Under the pieces are notes generated by a model. It saw only the letters and a list, made by a program, of their open reading frames with translations, did not search any database and was not told where the DNA came from. A DNA stretch of 64,000 bases, taken from contig NZ_AKKV01000020.1 of the NCBI RefSeq assembly GCF_000269865.1, positions 62,001 to 126,000 on the forward strand, written 5' to 3'. Both the position numbers and the translations under genes were made by a program. This stretch comes from Fictibacillus macauensis ZFHKF-1 (GTDB lineage Bacteria > Bacillota > Bacilli > Bacillales > Fictibacillaceae). Of the stretch, positions 44,384-53,614 are shown one piece after another (position 1 is the first letter of the stretch; each line of letters starts with the position of its first letter).

Positions 44384-45511
44384 ATGAAGTTAAAAATTGG
44401 AATTACTTGTTATCCTACGGTCGGCGGTTCGGGCGTCGTGGCAACAGAGTTAGGTAAACTGCTGGCAGAAAAAGGCCATGAAATTCATTTTATTACATCG
44501 AGTTTACCGTTTCGCTTAGGGAAAGTGTATCCTAATATCTTTTATCATGAAGTCGAGGTAAATAACTATTCTGTTTTTAAGTATCCGCCCTATGACCTTG
44601 CACTAGCGAGTAAAATGGCGGAAGTGGCGAAACGAGAAAAACTGGATATTATTCATGCTCATTACGCCATCCCGCATGCCGTGTGTGCGTATTTAGCAAA
44701 GCAAATGGTCGGTGATTCGTTGAAGATTGTTACAACGCTTCATGGTACGGATATTACGGTGCTAGGCTACGATCCATCGCTAAAGGAAATGATAAAGTTT
44801 GGCATTGAGCAGTCTGATGCGGTAACGACCGTTTCCCATAGTTTAAAAGAAGATACACAACGGTTATTAGGCATTCAAAAAAACATCGTACCTATTCATA
44901 ATTTTGTCGATGAACGCGAGTATTACAAACGGAAAACAGAGCAGCTTCGTGAAGCGTATGGCATTTCTCCTGATGAAAAAGTGGTCATTCATATTTCGAA
45001 TTTTCGCGGCGTAAAACGCGTACAAGATGTTATTAAGTCTTTTCATCAAATGTCCAAAAGCATTAAAGCAAAACTGCTATTGATCGGGAATGGCCCAGAA
45101 TTTACGGTGGCGTGTAAGCTCGTTCAAGATTTAGGAATTGAAGACGATGTTTTGTTTCTCGGGAAACAAGAAAATGTGGCAGAATTATTTTCAATGAGTG
45201 ATCTTAAATTGCTGCTATCAGAAAAAGAAAGCTTTGGTCTTGTCTTATTAGAAGCCATGGCGTGTGGCGTGCCGGTTGTTGGGACGAATATCGGTGGAAT
45301 TCCAGAAGTTATTTTGCATGGAGAAACAGGCTATATTTGTGAAGTAGGCAATATTGATGAAATTGCGGCGCGTTCGCTCTCCATTCTTATGGATGAAAAG
45401 AAGCACGCAACCTTTAGTAGAAATGGGATTGAGCATGTTAAGCAACATTTTCATTCTTCAAAAATTGTTCAAGAGTATGAGAACCTCTATTATGACGTAA
45501 TGAAAGGGTAG
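44384..45511 (+). CDS. bshA: N-acetyl-alpha-D-glucosaminyl L-malate synthase BshA
   Basis: GT4-type retaining glycosyltransferase that joins UDP-GlcNAc and L-malate, first step of bacillithiol synthesis, 375 aa. N-terminal [26 protein letters not shown] motif, [13 protein letters not shown]-type acceptor region, and a C-terminal nucleotide-sugar motif [27 protein letters not shown] precedes the ATG. cca follows after 3 bases. Confidence 0.95.
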   Translation: MKLKIGITCYPTVGGSGVVATELGKLLAEKGHEIHFITSSLPFRLGKVYPNIFYHEVEVNNYSVFKYPPYDLALASKMAEVAKREKLDIIHAHYAIPHAVCAYLAKQMVGDSLKIVTTLHGTDITVLGYDPSLKEMIKFGIEQSDAVTTVSHSLKEDTQRLLGIQKNIVPIHNFVDEREYYKRKTEQLREAYGISPDEKVVIHISNFRGVKRVQDVIKSFHQMSKSIKAKLLLIGNGPEFTVACKLVQDLGIEDDVLFLGKQENVAELFSMSDLKLLLSEKESFGLVLLEAMACGVPVVGTNIGGIPEVILHGETGYICEVGNIDEIAARSLSILMDEKKHATFSRNGIEHVKQHFHSSKIVQEYENLYYDVMKG

Positions 45512-45514
45512 CAT

Positions 45515-46708
45515 ATGAATCTCCAAAAACAAGGTGCGATTGAAGTGATGATGGCGCTTGAAGAAGCAGGCTACGAGGCGTACATGGTCGGAGGCTGTGT
45601 GCGTGATGAGGTTCTTCAAAAAGAGGTCGCTGATTACGATCTTGCCACTTCGGCATTGCCAGATGCGGTGCGCGCTCTCTTTTTGCAAACCATTCCTGTT
45701 GGTCTTGCACATGGAACGGTGATCGTTCGTCATCGCAAGCAATCTTATGAAGTGACGACATTTCGGCAAGAAGGACCTTATCTTGATCAGCGCCGTCCTT
45801 CATCGGTTACGTTTATTGCAACGTTAGAAGAAGACTTGTCACGTCGAGATTTCACAATGAATGCGATGGCCAAGGACCGACACGGTAAGCTCTATGATTT
45901 CTTTGGTGGAAAACAAGACATTGCCGATAAAATCATTACCACAGTAGGAAGTCCAGAAGCGCGTTTTGAAGAAGATCCTTTACGCATGATGCGCGCGCTC
46001 CGATTTTCAGCGGTGCTAGGGTTTACTATTTGTGAAGAAACGCAACACGCGCTGTGCGCAAAAAAGGCGCTTTTGAAACGTGTAAGTACGGAACGCTTAG
46101 CACAAGAGTTTATCAAGCTATTAGGTGGTCAGAGCGCAGGTGAAGCGTTGCGGTGGCTTTTTACGAAGGATCTTGTGCACGATTTGCCGATGGGTCATAT
46201 GCTACAACCACGTGACGATGCCTTTGCGATTCAATGGCATGAGGCCGAGACGCTACAAGAGCAGTGGGCATTATTTTTGTATGAGATGGGTGTCACCGAC
46301 GCGACGTCTTTTTTAAAGGCATGGAAACAACCGAATCAGGTCGTAAAGACAGTTAGTAAATGGCTTGCTTTTTTACATAGTGGTGAAGCGTTACAAACGT
46401 CATCGGTGCTTTATCAATTAGGAACAGGCGGTGCGCATGCGTGCTGGCGTCTTCAAAATATAGTACGAGGGCGACGCAGTAAGGAACGAATAACGGAACT
46501 TCAAGAAGCCATTGGGGCACTTCCAATTCAATCTCGCCAAGATCTTTGTTTGAATGGAACGGATGTAGCCGCCTGGGTCGAGAAAGAGCCTGGACCATGG
46601 TTGCACTCGCTACTCACACAAATTGAGGAAGAAGTGCTCGCAGGAAGACTTGTGAATGAAAGGGATCGTGTAAAAACATGGGTGAAACAATGGAAGGAAA
46701 ATCAATGA
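45515..46708 (+). CDS. cca: CCA tRNA nucleotidyltransferase
   Basis: Adds or repairs the 3'-CCA of tRNAs, 397 aa, same length as the B. subtilis enzyme (class II). The head domain has MVGGCVRDEVLQKEVADYDLAT with the catalytic DxD, then RRDFTMNAMA and EEDPLRMMRALRFSA. The stop overlaps the birA start (ATGA). Confidence 0.95.
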   Translation: MNLQKQGAIEVMMALEEAGYEAYMVGGCVRDEVLQKEVADYDLATSALPDAVRALFLQTIPVGLAHGTVIVRHRKQSYEVTTFRQEGPYLDQRRPSSVTFIATLEEDLSRRDFTMNAMAKDRHGKLYDFFGGKQDIADKIITTVGSPEARFEEDPLRMMRALRFSAVLGFTICEETQHALCAKKALLKRVSTERLAQEFIKLLGGQSAGEALRWLFTKDLVHDLPMGHMLQPRDDAFAIQWHEAETLQEQWALFLYEMGVTDATSFLKAWKQPNQVVKTVSKWLAFLHSGEALQTSSVLYQLGTGGAHACWRLQNIVRGRRSKERITELQEAIGALPIQSRQDLCLNGTDVAAWVEKEPGPWLHSLLTQIEEEVLAGRLVNERDRVKTWVKQWKENQ

Positions 46709-47679
46709 GACAGCACTTGCTGCAGCTATTAATGGAGCAACGCGGCTCATTTGTATCAGGTCAAGAAATAAGTGATGAGCTTGGCTGTTCACGAACGGCA
46801 ATTTGGAAGCACATTTCTGAACTTCGTAAAGAAGGCTACGTGATTGATGCCGTTCAACGCAAAGGCTATCAGCTTATGTATGCGCCAAATCGTGTAACAG
46901 AACCCGAAATTAAGCGCCATTTACAAAGTACGGTGTTAGCGAAACATATTCGGTATGAAGAATCTGTGAAAAGCACACAAGAAATTGCGCAGCGGCTCTC
47001 GTATGAGCATTGTCCAGAGGGAACATTAGTGATTGCAGATGAACAAACCGGAGGCCGCGGTCGACTTGGACGCTCATGGCAGTCGCCAAAAGGAAGCGGT
47101 ATTTGGATGAGTTTAATTCTTCGCCCTGATATTCCGTTGCAAAAGTCACCACAATTAACCTTACTAGCCGCCGTTTCTGTCGCGAAAGCCATCTATAAAA
47201 CAACGGGTATGCAAGCAGAGATAAAATGGCCGAATGATATTTTATTGAACGGAAAAAAAGCAGTAGGCATTCTAACGGAACTGCAAGCAGAATCGGATCG
47301 TATTCATGCGGTGATTATCGGCATTGGCATTAATGTGAATGTTGCAGAAACGGAATTTGATCCGTCTTTGCGAGACATTGCAACATCGTTAAAAATAGAA
47401 GGCAATGAAGACGTTAATCGCGCCAAGCTAGTGGCGTGCATTATGGAAGAAATGGAAACTTTGTATCATGAATATTTACAAAATGGCTTTGGTTTAATTA
47501 AGCTCTTGTGGGAAGGCTATGCAGAAAGCATTGGAAAGCGAATTCGTGTTCGCACCCTTCATGAACAAAAAGAAGGTATTGCCAAAGGCATTACCGAAGA
47601 AGGCGTCTTATTGTTAGAAGATGATCTTGGAGAAATTCACCACATTTATTCTGCAGATATAGAGATTCCGGGAACGTAA
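46705..47679 (+). CDS. birA: Biotin operon repressor / biotin-protein ligase BirA
   Basis: Bifunctional: an N-terminal winged helix (SGQEISDELGCSRTAIWKHI, about 16-36) and a biotin ligase domain with GGRGRLGRSW, IKWPNDILLNGKKAVGIL and a C-terminal SH3-like part; 324 aa. The ATG at 46705 has GGAAGG 8 bases upstream and overlaps the cca stop; the ATG at 46678 lies inside cca with no site. It may repress biotin genes elsewhere. Confidence 0.94.
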   Translation: MRQHLLQLLMEQRGSFVSGQEISDELGCSRTAIWKHISELRKEGYVIDAVQRKGYQLMYAPNRVTEPEIKRHLQSTVLAKHIRYEESVKSTQEIAQRLSYEHCPEGTLVIADEQTGGRGRLGRSWQSPKGSGIWMSLILRPDIPLQKSPQLTLLAAVSVAKAIYKTTGMQAEIKWPNDILLNGKKAVGILTELQAESDRIHAVIIGIGINVNVAETEFDPSLRDIATSLKIEGNEDVNRAKLVACIMEEMETLYHEYLQNGFGLIKLLWEGYAESIGKRIRVRTLHEQKEGIAKGITEEGVLLLEDDLGEIHHIYSADIEIPGT

Positions 47680-47690
47680 AAAATATGGTA

Positions 47691-47699
47691 CAGTAAGAG
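47691..47699 (+). promoter_or_regulatory. Extended -10 promoter of panBCD
   Basis: A TGG TACAGT just after birA (about 47685-47693), closely resembling the TGG TATAGT ahead of ypmA. The leader to panB would be about 150 bases. Confidence 0.35.
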
Positions 47700-47710
47700 A
47701 TGAGAAAAGG

Positions 47711-47825
47711 CGGTATCCTATGGAACTGCACTTTCAATCGGGTAATACAGATTATGGACAGCATTCTGCCTAGATCCGAATAGGACCGGGACAGAGGGAA
47801 ACGTCAATGAAAGGACCTCTGTTCC
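47711..47825 (+). promoter_or_regulatory. Structured leader RNA of panB (candidate pan-type motif)
   Basis: Three pairings are visible. CGGT-AT-CCTAT (47711-47721) pairs with ATAGGACCG (47780-47788) over a 2-nt bulge. Inside, GG-A-CAG pairs with CTGCC leaving one bulged A. A 10-bp stem joins GGGACAGAGG (47788-47797) with CCTCTGTTCC (47816-47825) with one G-U; it ends just before the AAGGAGGA site. No T run follows, so control, if any, would be translational. A pan RNA motif with bulged As is known upstream of panB in Firmicutes; I cannot verify the match by eye. Confidence 0.4.
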
Positions 47826-47848
47826 TCCAAACAAGGAGGAAAAGAAAC

Positions 47849-48685
47849 ATGAAAACAACGCATAGTTTTTTAGCGATGAAGGAAAAAAAAGAACCAATTT
47901 CTATGGTTACAGCCTACGATTTTCCGTCTGCGCAACTTTCTGCTGCCGCAGGCATTGATATTCTCCTAGTCGGAGACTCTCTCGGAATGGTTGTTCTTGG
48001 CTATGACTCAACCGTTCCTGTTACAATTGAGGATATGATTCATCATGGTAAAGCCGTGCGACGCGGCGCACCTGAAACGTTTATCGTTACCGACATGCCG
48101 TATATGAGCTATCATAGTTCACTAGAACGCACGATGGAAAATGCACGCCACCTGATGCAACAAACTGGCTCAAATGCGCTAAAACTTGAGGGAAGTGGAG
48201 CTGTTATTGAAAAAATTGCCGCCCTCGTTGAAGCAGGAGTACCGATTGTTGGTCATCTAGGGTTAACACCGCAAAGTGCCGGTGTTCTAGGTGGTTTTAA
48301 AGTTCAAGGCCGAGATGCTTCTAAAGCACAAAAGCTCGTAGATGATGCATTGGCCATTGAAGCCGCTGGCGCTTGTATGCTCGTTCTTGAATGCGTTCCT
48401 CATCAAGTGACGAAACTTGTAACCGAAGCGCTCACCATTCCGGTTATTGGCATTGGTGCTGGCCAAGAAGCAGACGGACAAGTGCTCGTTTATCATGATT
48501 TACTGAGCTACGGTTTTCATCATGTGCCTAAATTTGTCAAACAATATGCAACGGTAAGTCACGATATGGTACGTGGTCTTAAACAGTTTCATGAAGAAGT
48601 AAAAGCAGCACATTTCCCTCAATCTGAGCACTCCTTTACGATGAAAGATGAAGAAGTGGAAGCTTTGTACGGAGGGAAATCATAA
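47849..48685 (+). CDS. panB: 3-methyl-2-oxobutanoate hydroxymethyltransferase
   Basis: First step of pantothenate synthesis, 278 aa. Metal and ketoacid-binding motifs [20 protein letters not shown] and KLEGSG, then the [13 protein letters not shown] block, are present. The ATG at 47849 has AAGGAGGA 8 bases upstream; the open frame to 47807 covers the leader hairpin and is rejected. panC begins 1 base after the stop. Confidence 0.95.
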   Translation: MKTTHSFLAMKEKKEPISMVTAYDFPSAQLSAAAGIDILLVGDSLGMVVLGYDSTVPVTIEDMIHHGKAVRRGAPETFIVTDMPYMSYHSSLERTMENARHLMQQTGSNALKLEGSGAVIEKIAALVEAGVPIVGHLGLTPQSAGVLGGFKVQGRDASKAQKLVDDALAIEAAGACMLVLECVPHQVTKLVTEALTIPVIGIGAGQEADGQVLVYHDLLSYGFHHVPKFVKQYATVSHDMVRGLKQFHEEVKAAHFPQSEHSFTMKDEEVEALYGGKS

Positions 48686-48686
48686 C

Positions 48687-49562
48687 ATGAACATCGTTAC
48701 TACAATTGCAGAAGTGAAACAACGCACAGAAGAAGCTCGTAACCAAGGAAAAACCATTGGCTTTGTGCCAACGATGGGCTTTTTACATGAAGGACACGCG
48801 TCTTTAATGAAACGAGCGAGACAAGAATGTGATTTTGTCGTTGTTAGTATTTTTGTTAATCCATTACAATTTGGCCCAAATGAAGATTTTGAGCGCTATC
48901 CACGTGACGAACAACGTGATCGCGCGCTAGCGCAAGACATGGGGGTCGATCTTCTGTTTTGTCCAACTGTCGAAGAAATGTATCCGCGTGCTTCTTCTGT
49001 GACCGTCAATGTGCATAAGCGGGTTGATGTTCTATGTGGAAAGTCACGTGTAGGTCATTTTGATGGTGTTGCTACGGTGCTCGTCAAGTTATTTAATATC
49101 GTTGGTGCTCATAGGGTTTACTTTGGCAGTAAAGATGCTCAGCAAGCGGCCGTTGTTCAAGGATTAATTGAGGACTTTAACATTCCAGTGACACTTGCTT
49201 TATGTGAAACAGTTCGCGAACAAGATGGGTTAGCAAAAAGTTCACGCAATGTGTATTTATCACAGCAAGAACGCGACCAAGCGTCACTTCTTTATGCCAC
49301 GCTTACGCAGGCTGCCACACGGTTACAAGCGGGCGAGAATGTTCAAACGATTGCAGCGATGGTTGAAGCGGAGATTCGTAATCAAACGAGCGGAACGCTT
49401 GATTATTTTGAAATACTTTCTTATCCATCACTAGAACAGAACATTAATCATGACGAGCGTGTTATTTTGGCGATTGCTGTGCAATTTTCAAAAGCGCGTT
49501 TAATTGATAATCTCATTGTAAGTAGACAAGATCAGAAAGAAGAGGGCATTCATCATGTTTAG
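48687..49562 (+). CDS. panC: Pantothenate synthetase
   Basis: ATP-dependent condensation of pantoate and beta-alanine, 291 aa. The HxGH motif is [15 protein letters not shown] (near 30), [12 protein letters not shown] binds pantoate, and [10 protein letters not shown] is the KMSKS-like loop. The site GGAGGG is in the end of panB. It overlaps panD by 8 bases. Confidence 0.95.
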   Translation: MNIVTTIAEVKQRTEEARNQGKTIGFVPTMGFLHEGHASLMKRARQECDFVVVSIFVNPLQFGPNEDFERYPRDEQRDRALAQDMGVDLLFCPTVEEMYPRASSVTVNVHKRVDVLCGKSRVGHFDGVATVLVKLFNIVGAHRVYFGSKDAQQAAVVQGLIEDFNIPVTLALCETVREQDGLAKSSRNVYLSQQERDQASLLYATLTQAATRLQAGENVQTIAAMVEAEIRNQTSGTLDYFEILSYPSLEQNINHDERVILAIAVQFSKARLIDNLIVSRQDQKEEGIHHV

Positions 49563-49938
49563 AACGTTAATGAAGGGCAAAATCCATCGTGCTGTTGTAA
49601 CAGAATCCAATTTAAATTATGTAGGAAGCATTACGATTGATGAAGCGATCTTAGATGCAGTTGATATGGTTCCTAATGAAAAAGTACAAATTGTTAACAA
49701 TAATAATGGTGCTCGATTTGAAACATACATTATTCCTGGTGAACGTGGCTCAGGTGTGATGTGTTTAAATGGTGCGGCTGCTCGTCTTGTACAAGAAGGT
49801 GATGTTATCATTGTTATTTCTTATGCCATGATGACAGAACAAGAAATGGCCACTCATCAGCCGAAAGTAGCCATTATGGATGAAAACAATCATATTAAAG
49901 AAATTTTAGGTTATGAACCGGCATCCACGATTCTTTAA
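49555..49938 (+). CDS. panD: Aspartate 1-decarboxylase (pyruvoyl-dependent)
   Basis: Makes beta-alanine from aspartate for pantothenate, 127 aa. The self-cleavage site G24-S25 lies in [10 protein letters not shown], giving the pyruvoyl group. The [19 protein letters not shown] block is conserved. Last gene of panBCD, followed by a terminator. Confidence 0.96.
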   Translation: MFRTLMKGKIHRAVVTESNLNYVGSITIDEAILDAVDMVPNEKVQIVNNNNGARFETYIIPGERGSGVMCLNGAAARLVQEGDVIIVISYAMMTEQEMATHQPKVAIMDENNHIKEILGYEPASTIL

Positions 49939-49963
49939 CCCCTTTTTGAAAAGGGGTTTTTCT
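49937..49963 (+). terminator. Terminator of panBCD
   Basis: AACCCCTTTT (49937-49946) pairs with AAAAGGGGTT (49949-49958), followed by TTTCT. Confidence 0.88.
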
Positions 49964-50008
49964 ATTGAGGCCGGTTAGATATAAGCTTGTAGGTAGAGGT
50001 GAGAAGGA

Positions 50009-52819
50009 ATGAACAACCGCTATGTAGTCATAGACGTAGAAACGACAGGAAATGCTCCAGCAAAAGGAGATCGAATCATTCAAATAGGTGCAGTAGTTGT
50101 AGAAAATCATGAAATTGTTCAGCGGTTTTCTTCCTTCGTTAATCCCGAAGTAGCCATTCCACCATTTATTGAACAGCTTACGGGCATAGATGATTCGATG
50201 GTACAAGATGCTCCGCTGTTTGAAGAAGTAGCACCAACGCTATTAACGATGCTAGAGGGCGCTTATTTTGTAGCGCATAACGTATTATTTGACTTGAATT
50301 TCCTTCAAGAGGAATTTCAGCGATGTGGTTACGCAACCTTTCAGGGACCACTTTTAGATACGGTTGAGCTAGCGCGGTTGCTGTTTCTTCAAGCAGATGG
50401 CTATCAGTTAAACCAATTAGCGGATTACCTAGGGATTGTTCATGAAAACCCGCATCAAGCCGATAGTGATGCCGAGGTAACGGCACACTTGCTTATTTCG
50501 CTCATACAAAAGCTTGTCACCTTGCCCCTTGTCACGTTACAACGCTTGCAACCCTTTTTAACAAAAATGCAAAGCAGCTTAGAAGAAATTGTATCTGATA
50601 TTATGGCAGAAAAAGCAAAAACACATCACGAGGAACGTGGCTTTGATTATTACCGGAACGTGGCGTTAAAAGCCTATGAACCGCTTCAAAGAATAGAAGA
50701 AGATGATGAGCCCGTTCCGCCTCATCAAGATGTCCTTCAAGCGTACGCGACAAACATGGCTTATTATGAAAAGCGAAGTGCACAAGAAGAAATGATGGAT
50801 CTTGTATCCGAAGCGATGAATGATCACCGTCATGCGATAATCGAAGCAGGAACAGGTGTTGGTAAGTCGCTTGGTTATTTAATTCCAGCGCTTCTTTATG
50901 GAAAAAAAGAAGGGCGCCCGATTATTGTAAGCACCCATACCATTCAATTGCAGCAACAGTTATTAGAGCGCGATATCCCGTTATTGCATGAAATGATGCC
51001 GTTTGATTTTCACGCTACGGTTCTAAAAGGTAGAAATCATTATTTGTGTTTGCGTAAATTTGAACAATCTTTAGATGATCGTTCTGACGATAATTATGAT
51101 ACGAATCTTACGAAAGCACAATTGCTCATCTGGTTAACAGAAACGGAGCAAGGTGATGTGGAAGAGTTAAGTTTATCTTCTGGTGGAAAGATTTTTTGGC
51201 ATCAAGTGAAAAGTGATGCCAATTCTTGTTTGAATCATCGTTGTCCTTGGTTTTCTCGCTGCTTTTATCACCGAAAACGCCGGGAAGCTCAAGTGTCAGA
51301 CATCGTGATTACGAATCACGCGTTACTTTTTACCGATGTAAAAAATGATGCGCAACTTCTGCCTGCTTATAAAGAAGTTATTATCGATGAGGCTCATCAT
51401 GTTGAAGAAGTGGTCAGCGATCATTTTGGCGTGCAAACCGACTATTTTCAATTTGCACGGTTGCTCGAACGGCTGGGCCTTGATCCTGAAAATGGATTGC
51501 TTGAAAAACTCTATTCACTACTAGAAGATGTAGACGTACCAGAAGTGCTGCCGTTACTAGAAAAACTTTGCAAGGAATTGCCAGCGCTCAAAATGGAAAT
51601 AGATGATTTGTTTCGAAGTTTACGCTCGTATGTGATAGCCAAAAACAAAGGCACGATGAATGATTTCGGCCGCCTCAGCTATCGGCCGCAGGCTTCGGAT
51701 CTAGCAAGTACCCATTGGCAAGCGATTGTTGAAATGGGGCAACGCGTCAGGTTTGCTAGTAAAGATAGTAATACACTCTTAAAGAAAGTAACAAAAGCGC
51801 TTCAAGATCGCGAGGAGCATATGAACACGTATCAACAAGGTGTGGTTACTGATTTTGAAGGCGTGCGTGCGAAGCTTGAAGAAGAGTACAAAGGCTTGTT
51901 CTATTTATTACACATTGAACATGAAGATGAAGTAACATGGATTGAAGTGGAGGCAAAAGGAGCTAAAAATGCCGTCTATTTGTTTAGCAAACCGATTAGC
52001 ATTCATGATCTATTGGCAGATGAATATTTTGCGAAAAAAAATAGCGTCATCTTAACGTCCGCAACGCTTTCAATCAAATCTTCGTTTCAGTATGTTATGG
52101 AGCGCCTAGGGCTTTTGGATTTTGGTCCGATTACGGCTGGGCTTCCTTCACCGTTTAATTATAAGGAACAAGTAAAATTTATGGTTCCGACAGATGTTCC
52201 GCTTATTAATCAAGTCGATCAAGGCGCGTTCATTCGTGATATTGCTGAAAAGCTTCATCAAATTGCTCACGTAACGAAGGGGCGAATGCTCGTCTTGTTT
52301 ACGTCTAATGATATGTTGCGACAAACGTATCAACGGTTTAAAGAACGCACAGGCAATGATGAATTCGTCCTGTTTGCTCAAGGCGTCGATAGTGGCAGTC
52401 GTGCGCGTTTAACGAAGAACTTTAAAAAGTTTGAGCAAGCGATCCTTTTTGGAACGAGTAGCTTTTGGGAAGGCATTGACATTCCTGGTGATGATCTGTC
52501 ATGCCTGGTCATCGTTCGCTTACCGTTCACACCACCAGACTCACCCATTACCGCTGCAAGAGGAGAAAAGCTGCGCCAAGAAGGTGGTAATCCTTTTATG
52601 GAATTAGCGTTGCCACAAGCAATTATACGCTTTAAGCAAGGGTTCGGACGCCTCGTCCGCTCTAAACGTGACCGTGGAGTCGTTTTTGTGCTAGATCGCC
52701 GCATTATTGATACGCGCTATGGCAGTGCGTTTATTCAATCGCTACCAGCTGTTCCGCTGCAAAAAGAAAAGCTTCCAGTCCTTCTGGATGATTTAAAAAC
52801 ATGGCTTGCTCATAAATAA
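50009..52819 (+). CDS. dinG: DinG-type exonuclease/helicase
   Basis: 936-aa fusion typical of Bacillus DinG. The N-terminal DEDDh exonuclease domain (about 1-165) has VIDVETTG (D9, E11), D95 and H149-x-A-x-x-D154. The XPD-like helicase part has Walker A GTGVGKS (near 281), a DEAH box IIDEAHHVEE (near 458) and a C-terminal QGFGRLVRSKRDRG motif. Cys347, Cys407, Cys412 and Cys418 have the C-x4-C-x5-C spacing of the E. coli DinG iron-sulfur ligands. Staphylococcal DinG is reported to act as a nuclease without helicase activity, so activity here needs care. AGAGGTGAGAAGG precedes the ATG. Confidence 0.93.
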   Translation: MNNRYVVIDVETTGNAPAKGDRIIQIGAVVVENHEIVQRFSSFVNPEVAIPPFIEQLTGIDDSMVQDAPLFEEVAPTLLTMLEGAYFVAHNVLFDLNFLQEEFQRCGYATFQGPLLDTVELARLLFLQADGYQLNQLADYLGIVHENPHQADSDAEVTAHLLISLIQKLVTLPLVTLQRLQPFLTKMQSSLEEIVSDIMAEKAKTHHEERGFDYYRNVALKAYEPLQRIEEDDEPVPPHQDVLQAYATNMAYYEKRSAQEEMMDLVSEAMNDHRHAIIEAGTGVGKSLGYLIPALLYGKKEGRPIIVSTHTIQLQQQLLERDIPLLHEMMPFDFHATVLKGRNHYLCLRKFEQSLDDRSDDNYDTNLTKAQLLIWLTETEQGDVEELSLSSGGKIFWHQVKSDANSCLNHRCPWFSRCFYHRKRREAQVSDIVITNHALLFTDVKNDAQLLPAYKEVIIDEAHHVEEVVSDHFGVQTDYFQFARLLERLGLDPENGLLEKLYSLLEDVDVPEVLPLLEKLCKELPALKMEIDDLFRSLRSYVIAKNKGTMNDFGRLSYRPQASDLASTHWQAIVEMGQRVRFASKDSNTLLKKVTKALQDREEHMNTYQQGVVTDFEGVRAKLEEEYKGLFYLLHIEHEDEVTWIEVEAKGAKNAVYLFSKPISIHDLLADEYFAKKNSVILTSATLSIKSSFQYVMERLGLLDFGPITAGLPSPFNYKEQVKFMVPTDVPLINQVDQGAFIRDIAEKLHQIAHVTKGRMLVLFTSNDMLRQTYQRFKERTGNDEFVLFAQGVDSGSRARLTKNFKKFEQAILFGTSSFWEGIDIPGDDLSCLVIVRLPFTPPDSPITAARGEKLRQEGGNPFMELALPQAIIRFKQGFGRLVRSKRDRGVVFVLDRRIIDTRYGSAFIQSLPAVPLQKEKLPVLLDDLKTWLAHK

Positions 52820-52866
52820 TTTTTTTAGGTTTCCTTATAATATTCTGTCCAAAGGGGGCAGAGATT

Positions 52867-52875
52867 TGGTATAGT
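52867..52875 (+). promoter_or_regulatory. Extended -10 promoter of ypmAB
   Basis: TGG TATAGT at 52867-52875, about 60 bases upstream of ypmA. Confidence 0.45.
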
Positions 52876-52933
52876 AAGAAACGAGAATAAGAAGGGCCAT
52901 ATTACGGTTTAGAGAAGCTAAGGAGGAACCTGT

Positions 52934-53104
52934 TTGGAAAGCAAAATTGAGGTCCTGTCTACTGTGAAAATTAGGCGCTCACCTGATTTTTACAAAGTGG
53001 TAACAGAGCTGAATAAAACGTTAAAAGAAAGAGACTTAATGTTTGGCTTAGCGCTAGATCAACAGGATGAGAACATGGTGGTATTTACCATCTACAAAAC
53101 GTAG
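52934..53104 (+). CDS. ypmA: Small conserved protein YpmA (DUF4264 family)
   Basis: 56 aa starting at TTG (52934), with AAGGAGGA 7 bases upstream. It begins MESKIEVLSTVKIRRSPDF and ends VVFTIYKT, closely matching what I recall of B. subtilis YpmA in length, N terminus and the LMFGLALD core. Position between dinG and ypmB is the same. Cytosolic, function unknown. ypmB starts 11 bases after the stop. Confidence 0.9.
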   Translation: MESKIEVLSTVKIRRSPDFYKVVTELNKTLKERDLMFGLALDQQDENMVVFTIYKT

Positions 53105-53115
53105 GAGTCAATAAG

Positions 53116-53598
53116 ATGAAGAAATGGTGGTTCATCGTGCTCGCTGTTATTGTAATTGTCCTCATTTGGTATAGTGTTCATTTGTATCGACAAATTGACG
53201 CCCCCAAAACGTCTAACGAATCGGCTGCTGTGCAAGTGGCCAAAGAACAGTATTCGTTACGTACAGTGGACAACGTAGAAAGCTATCATGGCAGCAAAGC
53301 ATTCGTAGTCATTGAAGGAACAACAGAAAAGGACGGTCGTGTGTTCGTGTTTGTTGGCCCAAAACACGAGGTTAAACGTGTAAAGGTGAGCGACGGTGTA
53401 ACAGAAAACGACCGACGTAAAGAAATTAATGAGCAAGAGAGCCCGAAAGAATGGGTAAGTTTGAAGCCAGGAATTGAAGATGATCAAGTCGTTTGGGAAG
53501 CTGTCTATATTGATCGTAAAGGGCATTATACGTTTGATTATGCAAACTTCAAAACTGGGGAACGTTATAAAAAGTATTCACTGAATCAAGACATGTAA
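53116..53598 (+). CDS. ypmB: Membrane-anchored protein YpmB
   Basis: 160 aa with one N-terminal membrane segment (WWFIVLAVIVIVLIWYSVHLY, about 3-23) and an extracytoplasmic domain with PepSY-like or DUF5590 character (AKEQYSLRTVDNVESYHGSKAFVVIEG; KKEINEQESP near 100). Matches B. subtilis YpmB (161 aa). TAGGAGT precedes the ATG. Function unknown. aspB follows after 16 bases. Confidence 0.87.
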   Translation: MKKWWFIVLAVIVIVLIWYSVHLYRQIDAPKTSNESAAVQVAKEQYSLRTVDNVESYHGSKAFVVIEGTTEKDGRVFVFVGPKHEVKRVKVSDGVTENDRRKEINEQESPKEWVSLKPGIEDDQVVWEAVYIDRKGHYTFDYANFKTGERYKKYSLNQDM

Positions 53599-53614
53599 AG
53601 GCAGGTTTTCTATA

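Noticed and set aside
45438-46801. Several minus-strand open frames of 60-120 codons under cca and birA
   Set aside because: They are shadows of well-supported plus-strand genes and show no ribosome-binding sites or family motifs.
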